Shown here: positions 16,085-23,930 of the stretch, piece by piece
How the letters are laid out: every line of letters begins with the position of its first letter
How positions within the stretch are numbered: position 1 is the stretch's first letter
Source: an uncultured Alphaproteobacteria bacterium
Lineage (GTDB): Bacteria; Pseudomonadota; Alphaproteobacteria; UBA7887
DNA length: 25,993 nucleotides
Assembly (NCBI GenBank): GCA_913044255.1
Contig: CAJWOI010000004.1
Location: 1 to 25,993, forward strand
Reading direction: 5' to 3'
Translations under genes and position numbers: made by a program
The notes under the pieces: model-generated
What the model was told of the DNA's origin: nothing
What the model saw: only the letters and a program-made list of their open reading frames with translations
Databases searched by the model: none

Positions 16085-16945
16085 ATGAAAGTATTGAAAG
16101 GGCCAAGGCATGAACTTCGACGTGTCATTTTTGCAGGGAGCGTTCACTGGTGTACGGTCACTGATGCAGGACTAGAACTAGACGACGGGCGTACAGTGGC
16201 CGAGAGCGAAGTACAGCACTTGCCGCCGTGCGACCCCACAAAGATCATTTGTCCCCATGGGAATTATAGGTCACGCTGGTATGAATTCGGTGGTGAAGGT
16301 GAGCCGACGACGCCGACTTATTTTCACAAACCAGTTTCTTCTCTCAACTCACATGGTGGCCAGCTTGTTCGGCCTGGTGGTCACATGTATTTGAATTATG
16401 AAGGAGAGTTAGCTGTTGTGATTGGGAAAGTAACCCGAAATATCCTGCTTGAGGATGCGTGGGACCATATCGCTGGTTTCACAGTCGCAAACGATGCTGG
16501 TTTGCAGGATATGCGGGATACGGACTCTGGATCGATGGTTCGTGTAAAGGGCGCTGACACACTTTGTCCAATCGGGCCCGGCATAGTGAGTGGCATAGAT
16601 GTGCGCGATTCTACTTTGCGCACGTACTGCAACGGGAAAATTGTGCAAGAGGCAGTGATAGGTGAAGACATGTGGTTCAGCATCGATTACCTGATCGCTG
16701 ATCTAGCTCGCCATATTACTTTGGTTCCGGGAGATCTTGTGTTGACTGGGACGCCCGCCAATTCTCGTGCAGTCCAGCCCGGTGACATAGTCGAGGTTGA
16801 AATAACGGGTGTCGGCCGTTTGTGTAACGAGGTGGTTGAGGGTGAAGCGCCCAAGGCAAAACTCGGCCATTTGCCGACAGACAGTGACGAAGTTCGTCGA
16901 ATTTCGTTGGGGGATGATAGGCGTGTACCACCCCATCTTCTCTGA
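16085..16945 (+). CDS. fumarylacetoacetate hydrolase (FAH) family protein
   Basis: A 286-residue FAH-fold enzyme. The metal-binding acids are E106 and E108 (LNYEGELAVVIGK) and D137 (TVANDAGLQDMRD). The HKPVSSL stretch near 81-87, KGADTLCPIGP (155-165) and the GDLVLTGTP motif (216-224) complete the catalytic domain. Members hydrolyse acylpyruvates or 2,4-diketo acids, or isomerise or decarboxylate homoprotocatechuate intermediates. In non-phosphorylative sugar pathways a homologue hydrolyses 2,4-diketo-3-deoxy acids. AAAGGAGGG lies 7 bp before the ATG, a strong ribosome site. It sits 140 bp after the TRAP receptor on the same strand, so import and breakdown of one acid is plausible but not shown. 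Confidence 0.88.
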   Translation: MKVLKGPRHELRRVIFAGSVHWCTVTDAGLELDDGRTVAESEVQHLPPCDPTKIICPHGNYRSRWYEFGGEGEPTTPTYFHKPVSSLNSHGGQLVRPGGHMYLNYEGELAVVIGKVTRNILLEDAWDHIAGFTVANDAGLQDMRDTDSGSMVRVKGADTLCPIGPGIVSGIDVRDSTLRTYCNGKIVQEAVIGEDMWFSIDYLIADLARHITLVPGDLVLTGTPANSRAVQPGDIVEVEITGVGRLCNEVVEGEAPKAKLGHLPTDSDEVRRISLGDDRRVPPHLL

Positions 16946-17016
16946 AGGCGTGTTAGCGCGGCATGCGTCGAGACGATTGCTCGTTGGTTGTCTGCAGAAA
17001 TTTGTACGTGGGTAAA

Positions 17017-17406
17017 TCACACTGGTCTAAACACGGGGATTTTCTGTCCATTTTCTGATTTTTGCATGAGTAGTTCTACTGGCTGGCCTACCTCCAGAGT
17101 ATCCGGGTCACATTCCACTATATTTGTCATCATCGTAATGCCCTCGACAAGGCGAACATATGCGATGACGTACTGGGGATCAGCGCGACGCATGACAGAA
17201 AAGGTATAAATCACTCCTCTCCCAACCGCTTCCACCCACTCGACGTTGGCACTTAGGGTGAAGGGGCTAATTTTCCGGGGGTACCAAAAAAATTGGTTGG
17301 TGTCCATGCAACGGGGCAGAAGTAACTTTCCGTTGTTTGCTTTGGACCAAAATTCTTCGTATTCCACATTTACCGGTGGTGCTGGAAATATTCTTTCTTT
17401 GCTCAT
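17017..17406 (-). CDS. DUF35 / OB-fold protein, partner of the thiolase-like protein
   Basis: A 129-residue DUF35 (ChsH2-like) protein. The C-terminal OB-fold is recognisable from VEWVEAVGRGVIYTFSVMRR, VIAYVRLVEGITMMTNIV and LEVGQPVELL. The N-terminal rubredoxin-like zinc ribbon, normally C-x2-C-x10-C-x2-C, keeps only its first cysteine: C33 is followed by Thr36, Ser47 and Thr50 in the corresponding places around YPR. Zinc binding is therefore unlikely; this may be a subfamily trait. The start codon overlaps the stop of the thiolase-like gene by 4 bp (ATGA, 17403-17406), so the two are translationally coupled and probably form one complex, as DUF35 proteins do with thiolase-fold partners. Confidence 0.85.
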   Translation of the reverse strand: MSKERIFPAPPVNVEYEEFWSKANNGKLLLPRCMDTNQFFWYPRKISPFTLSANVEWVEAVGRGVIYTFSVMRRADPQYVIAYVRLVEGITMMTNIVECDPDTLEVGQPVELLMQKSENGQKIPVFRPV

Positions 17407-18581
17407 GAGTCCGCCCTCCCAAGGACAACAGTGGAGCTTGCCATACGTGTTCCGATTGATCCCCCGGTGCCGTGTGCAAGCGCGACTTGGCAGTTTTTTA
17501 CTTGAACGGCAGGATGGGCTTCTTCACGGAGTTGACGAACAGCTTCGAGGACTTTGGTCAATCCTCCACGGTTCATCGGGTGGTTGTTGCATAAGCCACC
17601 GCCATCTGTATTGAATGGAAGAGCGCCTTGGCCGGAAATCAGATTCCCATCTGATACAAAAGCCCCACCTTGGCCTTTCTCGCAAAACCCAAGATCCTCT
17701 ATGGTTTCAAGTACGGTGATGGTGAAGCTATCGTATATCGAGGCGTAGTCTATATCAGAAGGCGACAATCCGGCTTCTTGAAAGGCAATCGGGCCAGACC
17801 AGCATGCACCGGTGTAGGTCAGGTCTACCTGTCCGTTATCGATACTTTTTGGTGCCTCGCCGTGACCTAGGATTTTAATACAGTCTCGTTTAAGGGATTT
17901 TGCGACTTCAGGACTGGTAACAACAATGGAGCCACCGCCGTCTGAAATGACACAGCAATCAAGGCGATGGAGCGGATCAGATATCATCGGGGAATTGATT
18001 ACGTCTTCTACCGTCACCACGTTGCGCAGCATTGCGTATTCATTGTGTTGTGCATGGTGCGAGGCAGCCACTTTAATCCACGCTAGTTGCTCGCTCGTGG
18101 TACCGAACTGGTACATATGGCGACGTGCGGCCATGGCATACATATTCGCTACGGTTGGGTTATATATAAATTCGAAGGGGACATCTGGTGCTGTTGAGTC
18201 GTAGTTACGTGGTGCAGTTCCCGTGGCCATCCCATCGGCACGGGGCCGTCCCGCAAGAGTGATAAGGGCCACGTTTGCCTTCCCCATGGCTATTGCCTGT
18301 GCTGCATGTCCAACGTGAACGACGTAGGAGGAGCCACCTGTTTCGGTCGAGTCCATGTGGCGAATATTTTTGAGTCCCATGTAGTCGATCATAGACAGAG
18401 ACCCAAGACCCGGTGCATCACCGGCGCAATAGTACGCATCTACGTCGTCGGGGCCTAGTCCGGCATCATTTAGTGCTCCGGCGGCGCTTTCGGCGTGTAA
18501 CTGAGCGACAGACTTGTCTGTCGCTTTTCGTGTGGGATGTTCATAGATCCCAGCGATAAAAGCTTTATTTCTTATACTCAT
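17403..18581 (-). CDS. thiolase-fold (SCP-x/Ltp2-like) protein lacking the thiolase nucleophile
   Basis: A 392-residue thiolase-superfamily protein. The N-terminal half has the SCP-x-type opening (AFIAGIYEHP, ALNDAGLGPDDVDAYYC), and the C-terminal half has CNNHPMNRGGLTK and ALAHGTGGSIGTRM. At the position of the thiolase nucleophilic Cys the sequence reads ETGGSSYVVHVGHAA (80-94) with no cysteine, and the C-terminal Cys motif is replaced by AHGTGG. Thiolytic chemistry is therefore unlikely. Ltp2-type homologues without these cysteines catalyse retro-aldol cleavage of acyl-CoA side chains together with a DUF35 partner, and a DUF35 gene overlaps this one by 4 bp. AGGAG lies 11 bp before the ATG. 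The acyl-CoA substrate is unknown. Confidence 0.87.
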   Translation of the reverse strand: MSIRNKAFIAGIYEHPTRKATDKSVAQLHAESAAGALNDAGLGPDDVDAYYCAGDAPGLGSLSMIDYMGLKNIRHMDSTETGGSSYVVHVGHAAQAIAMGKANVALITLAGRPRADGMATGTAPRNYDSTAPDVPFEFIYNPTVANMYAMAARRHMYQFGTTSEQLAWIKVAASHHAQHNEYAMLRNVVTVEDVINSPMISDPLHRLDCCVISDGGGSIVVTSPEVAKSLKRDCIKILGHGEAPKSIDNGQVDLTYTGACWSGPIAFQEAGLSPSDIDYASIYDSFTITVLETIEDLGFCEKGQGGAFVSDGNLISGQGALPFNTDGGGLCNNHPMNRGGLTKVLEAVRQLREEAHPAVQVKNCQVALAHGTGGSIGTRMASSTVVLGRADS

Positions 18582-18868
18582 AGGTTATTCGACTCCTCGA
18601 AACTCAAACAATAACCAGCCATACAATTTTCAAAATACACTTTCAATATTGGAAGACGTCTATCTGAAAAAAAATCCCAAGAAAGCCTCAACAAGAATCT
18701 CTCAAATTGAAGGCGAGAGAACGAGAGAGAATTATATATTTTAACTACCCTGGCATACCACGTGCCCTAGGGGGAAGATGACTGGTTTTACTGCCTTAGC
18801 CATGCGATTTATATAGAGTAGACGTGCATCCCATAAATGTTTTAGAAGACCAGGTAATGGAGTGACTT
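18582..18868. promoter_or_regulatory. divergent intergenic region between the thiolase-like and cupin genes
   Basis: This 287-bp gap should carry two outward promoters. On - a perfect -10 hexamer TATAAT (complement of 18731-18736) lies about 150 bp before the thiolase-like start, without a good -35. On + TTTTAC (18786-18791) and TATATA (18810-18815) are 18 bp apart, a weak promoter candidate for the cupin. A CCCTAGGG palindrome is at 18765-18772. A GAGA-rich stretch runs from about 18713 to 18730. No gene was recognised. Confidence 0.3.
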
Positions 18869-19261
18869 ATGAAAGAAACAATGAATTTGCGTCATATCGT
18901 CCGGGCGAAGGACATAGAAGCATATAGTCCGGCTAACCATTTGGGAACGCAAAACCGGCGTTTAATTGGGGAAGAAACCGTTGGTGCTAAAAACATAGAA
19001 ATTGTTCTCGGTATTGTCGGGAAAGATGGAGGTGCTCAACCTCATTTACACCCTGGAATTGAGCAAGTTGTTTATGTTTTAGAGGGGCGTGCGCGGGCAG
19101 AAGTTGACGGAGAGGTGGGGGAAATGGAGCCGGGAGATACGTGCTATTTTCCTCCAGATACACCCCATTCTTTTACGGCGATCAGCGAGACGCCAGTAAA
19201 ATGTTTGGTTATTTACTCACCTCCGTACCACGAATCGTCGGAGAAAGGTGTGGCGCGGTGA
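18869..19261 (+). CDS. small single-domain cupin protein
   Basis: A 130-residue cupin_2 protein. Motif 1 is PHLHPGIEQVVYVLEGRAR with two His and a Glu in metal-ligand positions. Motif 2 is MEPGDTCYFPPDTPHSFTA, ending in the fourth ligand His. The last strand (VKCLVIYSPPYHES) is typical. It is a minimal beta-barrel without extra domains. GGAG lies 6 bp before the ATG. Such proteins may be isomerases, small-molecule dioxygenases or storage/sensor proteins, and no substrate is assigned. It converges with the HAD gene, with 122 bp between their ends that hold no clear terminator. Confidence 0.8.
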   Translation: MKETMNLRHIVRAKDIEAYSPANHLGTQNRRLIGEETVGAKNIEIVLGIVGKDGGAQPHLHPGIEQVVYVLEGRARAEVDGEVGEMEPGDTCYFPPDTPHSFTAISETPVKCLVIYSPPYHESSEKGVAR

Positions 19262-19383
19262 CATATTATTTTCGTGTGCGGTCATAGAAGCACCTGAGTT
19301 TAGGTTTAAAATATTTGGTAAATGCTTTTGATCTCCCATCAATATGTGATTCCATAATTCAAGGTATTCAAGCCAAAGATGGT

Positions 19384-20106
19384 TCAAGTGGAAACTCCGA
19401 GATGATTTGCCAAGCTCGGAAAGTCATCAACAATTATGTCGTGGTGTGGATTGGGATTGGGATCCGGTGGGCCTTCCTGTCCCCATTCGTCCGGTCGCCG
19501 AACGAACGCTGTCTTGAAGCCAACGTTTTTTGCAGCATCAAGATCAAAGTTGTGGCAAGCCACCATTAAACACTGGCTTGGCTGGAGATTGAGTAACTTG
19601 GCAGTTGTCATATAGGCCTCGGGCAATAGCTTATATTTCCCGTAAATTTCACATGAAAGTACAGCATCCCATTTCAAACCATTTGCTCTAGCTGTGTCGA
19701 CGATAATTCTGACACTTAGCAATGTGAAGGAGGCACATATATATTTTTCAGAAAGCCTTGGCAGGGTGTTCGGAAAATCTGGCCAGCAACGCAGGCTGTG
19801 CACACGGTTCCACCAGATATTTTGACGTTCTTCGGCGGTCGTTGCACCGAGTTCATTTTCAGTGAGGATTTCATCTAAGCTTAGCCGGTGTGAATCGTCC
19901 ATATTATAGGTTGGTGGTGATTTTTCGCCGAGATTCAGCATTTTCTTCAGCGAGCGTCGACGAAGTTCATTGGCGAGCGCCGCCCAGTTCTTATCCACGC
20001 CATATTTTGCGCCAAGTTCCGCCATAGCGGTTCGAAATCCTGTGTGCCAATCAAGAATAGTGCCGCCTGTATCGAAGGTCAGCGCTTTTATTTCGCTTAA
20101 GCTCAT
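19384..20106 (-). CDS. haloacid dehalogenase type II-like HAD hydrolase
   Basis: A 240-residue HAD-superfamily hydrolase closest in pattern to L-2-haloacid dehalogenases. Motif I is LTFDTGGTILDWH with nucleophile D12; motif II is around LLSVRIIVD (S131). Lys of motif III is in GKYKLLPEAY (K157/K159), and motif IV is MVACHNFDLDAAKNVGFKTAFV (D188). The second acid of phosphatase HADs (DxD) is absent, as in dehalogenases. The cap domain spans roughly residues 20-105. Whether it really cleaves carbon-halogen bonds cannot be told; many homologues are uncharacterised. The Shine-Dalgarno sequence is weak. It is divergent from the alcohol dehydrogenase across a 259-bp gap. Confidence 0.83.
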   Translation of the reverse strand: MSLSEIKALTFDTGGTILDWHTGFRTAMAELGAKYGVDKNWAALANELRRRSLKKMLNLGEKSPPTYNMDDSHRLSLDEILTENELGATTAEERQNIWWNRVHSLRCWPDFPNTLPRLSEKYICASFTLLSVRIIVDTARANGLKWDAVLSCEIYGKYKLLPEAYMTTAKLLNLQPSQCLMVACHNFDLDAAKNVGFKTAFVRRPDEWGQEGPPDPNPNPHHDIIVDDFPSLANHLGVST

Positions 20107-20315
20107 GATCGAATTACGGTCAATTTTGTTTGAAAAAGTAAATTAGATTCCAGGATTGCGGGGAGTTTATCGGTATGCCACAGATGAGCCGTTTCAGTCA
20201 TTTACATTTTGCAAATAAAGAATGTGAGCCAAGCTAGATTCGACTTGTTCGAACCTGCTTGATCAAATTCTCTGAGTGTCTGAGTATAGCGCTTATGGTC
20301 ACAGTGTTTTAGTTT

Positions 20316-20321
20316 TATAAT
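20316..20321 (+). promoter_or_regulatory. candidate -10 element for the alcohol dehydrogenase gene
   Basis: A perfect TATAAT lies 44 bp before the ATG at 20366. Seventeen bp upstream is TTATGG (20293-20298), a poor -35. The placement is right for a sigma-70-type promoter whose weak -35 would imply an activator. The remaining gap (20107-20365) shows no gene. Confidence 0.4.
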
Positions 20322-20365
20322 AACGGCCAAGCTCGCTGGTAAAGACATAGCGTCGGGAGGGTTAA

Positions 20366-21508
20366 ATGAGGATAAAGGCTGCGGTTCTGTATGAACAAGG
20401 CAAGGAGCATCCATTTACCGAGTCAAACCCATTGGTCGTGGAGGATCTCGACTTAGAGCCACCAGGTGATGATGAGGTGCTTATCAAGACTGGTGCAGCG
20501 GGCCTCTGTCATTCAGATTTGTCGATGATTCGTGGTGTAATGGAACGAAAAGTTCCGATGGTGCCGGGCCATGAGGCCGCAGGCGTGGTGGAAGAAGTTG
20601 GCAAAGCCGTTACGCAGTGCAAACCTGGTGACCATGTTGTTATGAGTTTTGTGCCGATTTGTGGGGAATGTGAGTACTGCACTACGGGTCGCCCAAACCT
20701 TTGTAGTATTGCTTTCAACGCCCGGGCTACCGGTGCTCTGATCAACGGGAATCGTAGACTTTCGCTCAACGGAAAGCCTATACATCATACCAACGGCGTT
20801 TCTTGTTTTGCTGAATACATGGTTGCTTGTGAGGATTCGGTAATTGTCATAGACAAGGATGTGCCAATGGTTGATGCGGCGTTGTTTGGTTGCGCCGTTG
20901 TGACCGGTGTCGGCGCCATCGTGAATACTGCTAAAATTCCTCCTGGATCGACCATAGGGATTGTTGGACTTGGCGGAGTGGGGCTGTGCGCGCTCCTTGG
21001 TGGAGTGGTTGCTGGAGCGGGTAGGATTATTGCCATCGATGTCGCCGATGACAAACTCGGCCTGGCTCGACAGTTGGGGGCCACAGATACCTTTAATGCC
21101 TCCGATGCGGATTGCGTTGATAAGGTGATTGAAGCCACAAAAGGTGGAGTTGAATTCGCTTTTGAGGTGGCTGGTGCTGTGCAGGCTATGCAGACTGCTT
21201 ATGCCATTACCCGTCGTGGGGGAATGACGGTTAGTTCTGGGTTGTCGCAGCACCAGCACAAATTCGAAGTTCCGCATGCGGAGCTCGTGGTTAACGAGCG
21301 AGCCATAAAGGGAAGTTACATGGGAAGCTCCGTGGTGCGGCAGGACGTACCAAAATTTATCAACCTCTATAAGCAAGGTAAGTTAGCAGTGGATAAACTG
21401 CGGAGCGGGAATATTGGTATAGAAGACTTGAACGAGGGATTTGATAAACTCGCGGCTGGAAATGCTGTGCGTCAAATGCTCGTTATGCACAACGAGTTCA
21501 ACACATAA
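20366..21508 (+). CDS. zinc-dependent alcohol dehydrogenase (MDR family)
   Basis: A 380-residue medium-chain dehydrogenase. Catalytic zinc ligands are C48 (GLCHSD), H69 with E70 (PGHEAAG) and C176 (LFGCAVVTG). The structural zinc set C99, C102, C105, C113 (CGECEYCTTGRPNLC) is complete. The coenzyme-binding GLGGVG is at 201-206, with an acidic residue after strand 2 (IAIDVADDK) favouring NAD+. The overall pattern resembles class III/AdhC-like enzymes, but it lacks evidence for glutathione specificity. GGGAGGG (20355-20361) lies 4 bp before the ATG. It is likely to oxidise an alcohol or reduce an aldehyde in the cytoplasm; the substrate is unknown. It converges with the cytochrome operon, 100 bp away. 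Confidence 0.92.
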   Translation: MRIKAAVLYEQGKEHPFTESNPLVVEDLDLEPPGDDEVLIKTGAAGLCHSDLSMIRGVMERKVPMVPGHEAAGVVEEVGKAVTQCKPGDHVVMSFVPICGECEYCTTGRPNLCSIAFNARATGALINGNRRLSLNGKPIHHTNGVSCFAEYMVACEDSVIVIDKDVPMVDAALFGCAVVTGVGAIVNTAKIPPGSTIGIVGLGGVGLCALLGGVVAGAGRIIAIDVADDKLGLARQLGATDTFNASDADCVDKVIEATKGGVEFAFEVAGAVQAMQTAYAITRRGGMTVSSGLSQHQHKFEVPHAELVVNERAIKGSYMGSSVVRQDVPKFINLYKQGKLAVDKLRSGNIGIEDLNEGFDKLAAGNAVRQMLVMHNEFNT

Positions 21509-21608
21509 ATTATGACTCATTTCAAAAATTTCACGTTCAGTGCAGCGTAGCGCATGTTATTCAGTTTTTCCAAAATCATAAAACGTTAGCTCAAAGCGTA
21601 TTCGCCCA

Positions 21609-23930
21609 CTAATTGCTGCTGGCAGCTAGCATTTCGCTTGTGATGGGAACAGCTTGAGTAAATTCACCGACGTGATAATTGTGGCAAGTGAGACAGCTGT
21701 CTGTTGCTTTTTTGGCTTGATGGCAGTTGGCACATACAGCCTGTTCCATGGGCTTGAAGTTACTCATGAAGGTGGTTGGGTCACGATCCTCAAAACCGAC
21801 TGAAAACTCACTTTCCTGGTTCACTGTGTGGCAGGTTACGCAGCCCGTTTCATCAAGAAGACTGAAATGGGACTCGTGGGAATATGTCGTAAATGTATGT
21901 TTACTCCGGTGAGGCTGCGCACCGCGCCAATTGACAAGTACACCTTCATTGTCACTCTGATCAATTGAGTGACATTTAGTACATACCCCAGGTCCTTTTG
22001 CGTTTGCCAACTCCTCAAAGATATCGGTCATCCATTGAGGCTTTGTTTTGTGTCCCAGGTCCTCTGAGTCAACCGAAACGGCGGATTGCGAAGTGACCTC
22101 TAACCAGCTATGGATAAAAATATCGCCGTGTCCCACAGGGCGGTACCTCAGAGTAAAGGTATCGTCATCTTGATACCAGCCTCCCGCCGCTGCCCAATCT
22201 TCACCCTTTGAAGGTTCTTTTAGTTCCGGGTCGTTTCCATTGTGGTCGATTTCATCGTCGCCCAGATCGATTTCATCGTCGCCCAGGTCGATTTCATCGT
22301 CGCCCAGATCGATTTCATCGTCTCCCAGGTCGATTTCATCGTCTCCCAGGTCGATTTCATCGTCGCTTAGATCTGCTTCATCACTTCCGTTGACCGAGGT
22401 CAAACCATCCGAATCTTCATTTTCAACGTCATTATCGGATGGCATAAATATTCTCTCACCCTTTCGCTGTCGTGAAACCTCAATAACGAGGTTCGGGAAC
22501 CATTTGGTGTGAGCGACCTCAACCACCCCGCTCGGCAGGAGGCCGGTTAGCCGAGCTAGTTCGTCCGTTACTAATTCCCGTTCGAAGTTAGTTTCTAGGC
22601 GTGTTTTTAGCTCTAACAGTCCATTTGCACGCAAATCAAAAAACAAACCTTTGACACTCCAGGCTAGTGTTTCGACAGCACCGATTTGCTCTTCGGTAGC
22701 GTCCGCTAAATCCATTAGATCAACGTTTTCAAGGATCGTCTTGGCAGCACGATAATTTTTTTGGCCGGATAGCAGAAGATCCATAAAAGGAGTGACAGGC
22801 GCCTCCGCAAACTCAGGCCATTCTCCAACAGCTGCTGAGCGGTCCTGAAGCGTATATACGTCTATTCCCGGAACATTGAGAACAGCGATTCCTTTGGCAC
22901 CCGCTCGTCCTTCACCTTCAATCTGGCTGCTGTGGCATGCACCACATACAGCGTCAAAGGACTTCACCAGCATCTTCTGACCTGCGGGGTCCGGTTCGTG
23001 ACAGCTTCCACAGCCTTCAGATGCATGAGATTTACTTTGTTCTGCCAGAAAATGTTTCCCAAGATGGCTAAGGTGGTCGAACTGGATCCCTGTACGACGC
23101 TGATAGGGATACGATACGAATGCTGGATGCCCTTCGAAAAAACTGGCGAACTGAGCTTTATGGCAGGTGTTGCAGCTTTCGTCAGACATGGTGGTCAGAT
23201 CAAAGCCGGCGCCATGGTGTTCACTGTGGTGGTTTCCACAAACCAAGACGCGGGACTCTTCACTAGGAGTTTTCAAAAGTGTCTTGGCAATTTGTACGCT
23301 CAAAACTGCCGAAGAAGAGTCCGTTACTGTTGCTGTTTTTGTTAGGGAAGTTAGCGTGTCAGCTGCGATGCTGTGTGGCTTGAAGGCATTGCTGCCCATT
23401 TTGTGGCAGGTCAAACACCGTTGGCTGTCATCCTTCACCATTGACTTGGTAAAAGCAGCACGAAGCCATTCTGTCGGTGTCGATTCAAATGCGCTGTGGC
23501 AGCTGCCACAATTCGAAAGTTCAGCGTGTTGCGAGGTTAGACTCCCAGGATTTATAAACTGCTGTCTACCGTCCCCGGCGATACACAATAGAATAAGGCC
23601 GATTGTGACCGACACTACCCATTTAGTTGCTGCTCCCCGCTTTGCACGCCAGCTTCGCACTGGCAGGCATTTCGGGATGGTCCGACAACACTTGCCGTCT
23701 GGGAGTGGGCCCTCCTTGCAGGGCCCGCCCGCAAGTTGAGAGCGTGTGCATTGCCATCGCGATCCATCTCGGCGTGGTTGGCACTCCGAGGTGGCTCTGC
23801 AGTTTCCCCTGTTATCTGGTCCGATTTGACACGGTTTACCTTCGGTAAGGTGACCACAGACCCACTTCTGGGTAGGGCGCAGGTACGAACTTTCTCGAAA
23901 CGAGAAATGCTGGATCTGAGCCACAATCAA
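21609..23930 (-). CDS. membrane-anchored nine-haem cytochrome c with Cys-rich N-terminus and acidic repeat linker
   Basis: A 773-residue protein with nine CXXCH haem sites at residues 141, 172, 253, 307, 329, 650, 697, 733 and 746. A tenth, altered site reads CGNHH at 231. Residues 23-92 hold two cysteine-rich repeats. A basic stretch (RSWRAKRGAATK) and one membrane segment (104-118) follow, which places the N-terminus in the cytoplasm and the haems outside. The haem-free middle (336-640) includes a highly acidic DDEIDLG repeat (522-563). Patterns such as FDHLSHLGKHF resemble c3/c7-type His-ligated haems. The start is TTG at 23930, overlapping the stop of the b-type gene (TTGA); GTG at codon 3 is an alternative. 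The likely role is periplasmic electron transfer. Confidence 0.88.
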   Translation of the reverse strand: MIVAQIQHFSFRESSYLRPTQKWVCGHLTEGKPCQIGPDNRGNCRATSECQPRRDGSRWQCTRSQLAGGPCKEGPLPDGKCCRTIPKCLPVRSWRAKRGAATKWVVSVTIGLILLCIAGDGRQQFINPGSLTSQHAELSNCGSCHSAFESTPTEWLRAAFTKSMVKDDSQRCLTCHKMGSNAFKPHSIAADTLTSLTKTATVTDSSSAVLSVQIAKTLLKTPSEESRVLVCGNHHSEHHGAGFDLTTMSDESCNTCHKAQFASFFEGHPAFVSYPYQRRTGIQFDHLSHLGKHFLAEQSKSHASEGCGSCHEPDPAGQKMLVKSFDAVCGACHSSQIEGEGRAGAKGIAVLNVPGIDVYTLQDRSAAVGEWPEFAEAPVTPFMDLLLSGQKNYRAAKTILENVDLMDLADATEEQIGAVETLAWSVKGLFFDLRANGLLELKTRLETNFERELVTDELARLTGLLPSGVVEVAHTKWFPNLVIEVSRQRKGERIFMPSDNDVENEDSDGLTSVNGSDEADLSDDEIDLGDDEIDLGDDEIDLGDDEIDLGDDEIDLGDDEIDHNGNDPELKEPSKGEDWAAAGGWYQDDDTFTLRYRPVGHGDIFIHSWLEVTSQSAVSVDSEDLGHKTKPQWMTDIFEELANAKGPGVCTKCHSIDQSDNEGVLVNWRGAQPHRSKHTFTTYSHESHFSLLDETGCVTCHTVNQESEFSVGFEDRDPTTFMSNFKPMEQAVCANCHQAKKATDSCLTCHNYHVGEFTQAVPITSEMLAASSN
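22245..22365 (-). repeat. 21-bp tandem repeat encoding DDEIDLG
   Basis: Five full 21-bp units (22261-22281, 22282-22302, 22303-22323, 22324-22344, 22345-22365) and one partial unit (22245-22260) lie head to tail inside the cytochrome gene and keep its frame. Units differ only at two positions (AGA/AGG and the last base G/T), both silent in the cytochrome frame. They encode six DDEID blocks. Such near-identical units are prone to slippage, so copy number may vary between strains. Confidence 0.95.

Noticed and set aside
19315..19569. 84-codon ORF on + between the cupin and HAD genes
   Set aside because: Most of it is antisense to the HAD C-terminus and it shows no protein-like features.
20202..20414. 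70-codon ORF on - overlapping the start of the alcohol dehydrogenase
   Set aside because: It overlaps the well-supported dehydrogenase start and covers its promoter; there are no protein features.
20513..21376. 287-codon antisense ORF inside the alcohol dehydrogenase
   Set aside because: Although long, it has no domain-like pattern and lies wholly opposite a complete zinc dehydrogenase with all ligands.
22208..22393. Arg/His/Phe/Pro-rich ORFs on + across the repeat (also 22240-22512)
   Set aside because: They are antisense readings of the 21-bp repeat inside the cytochrome gene, whose frame is supported by haem motifs on both sides.
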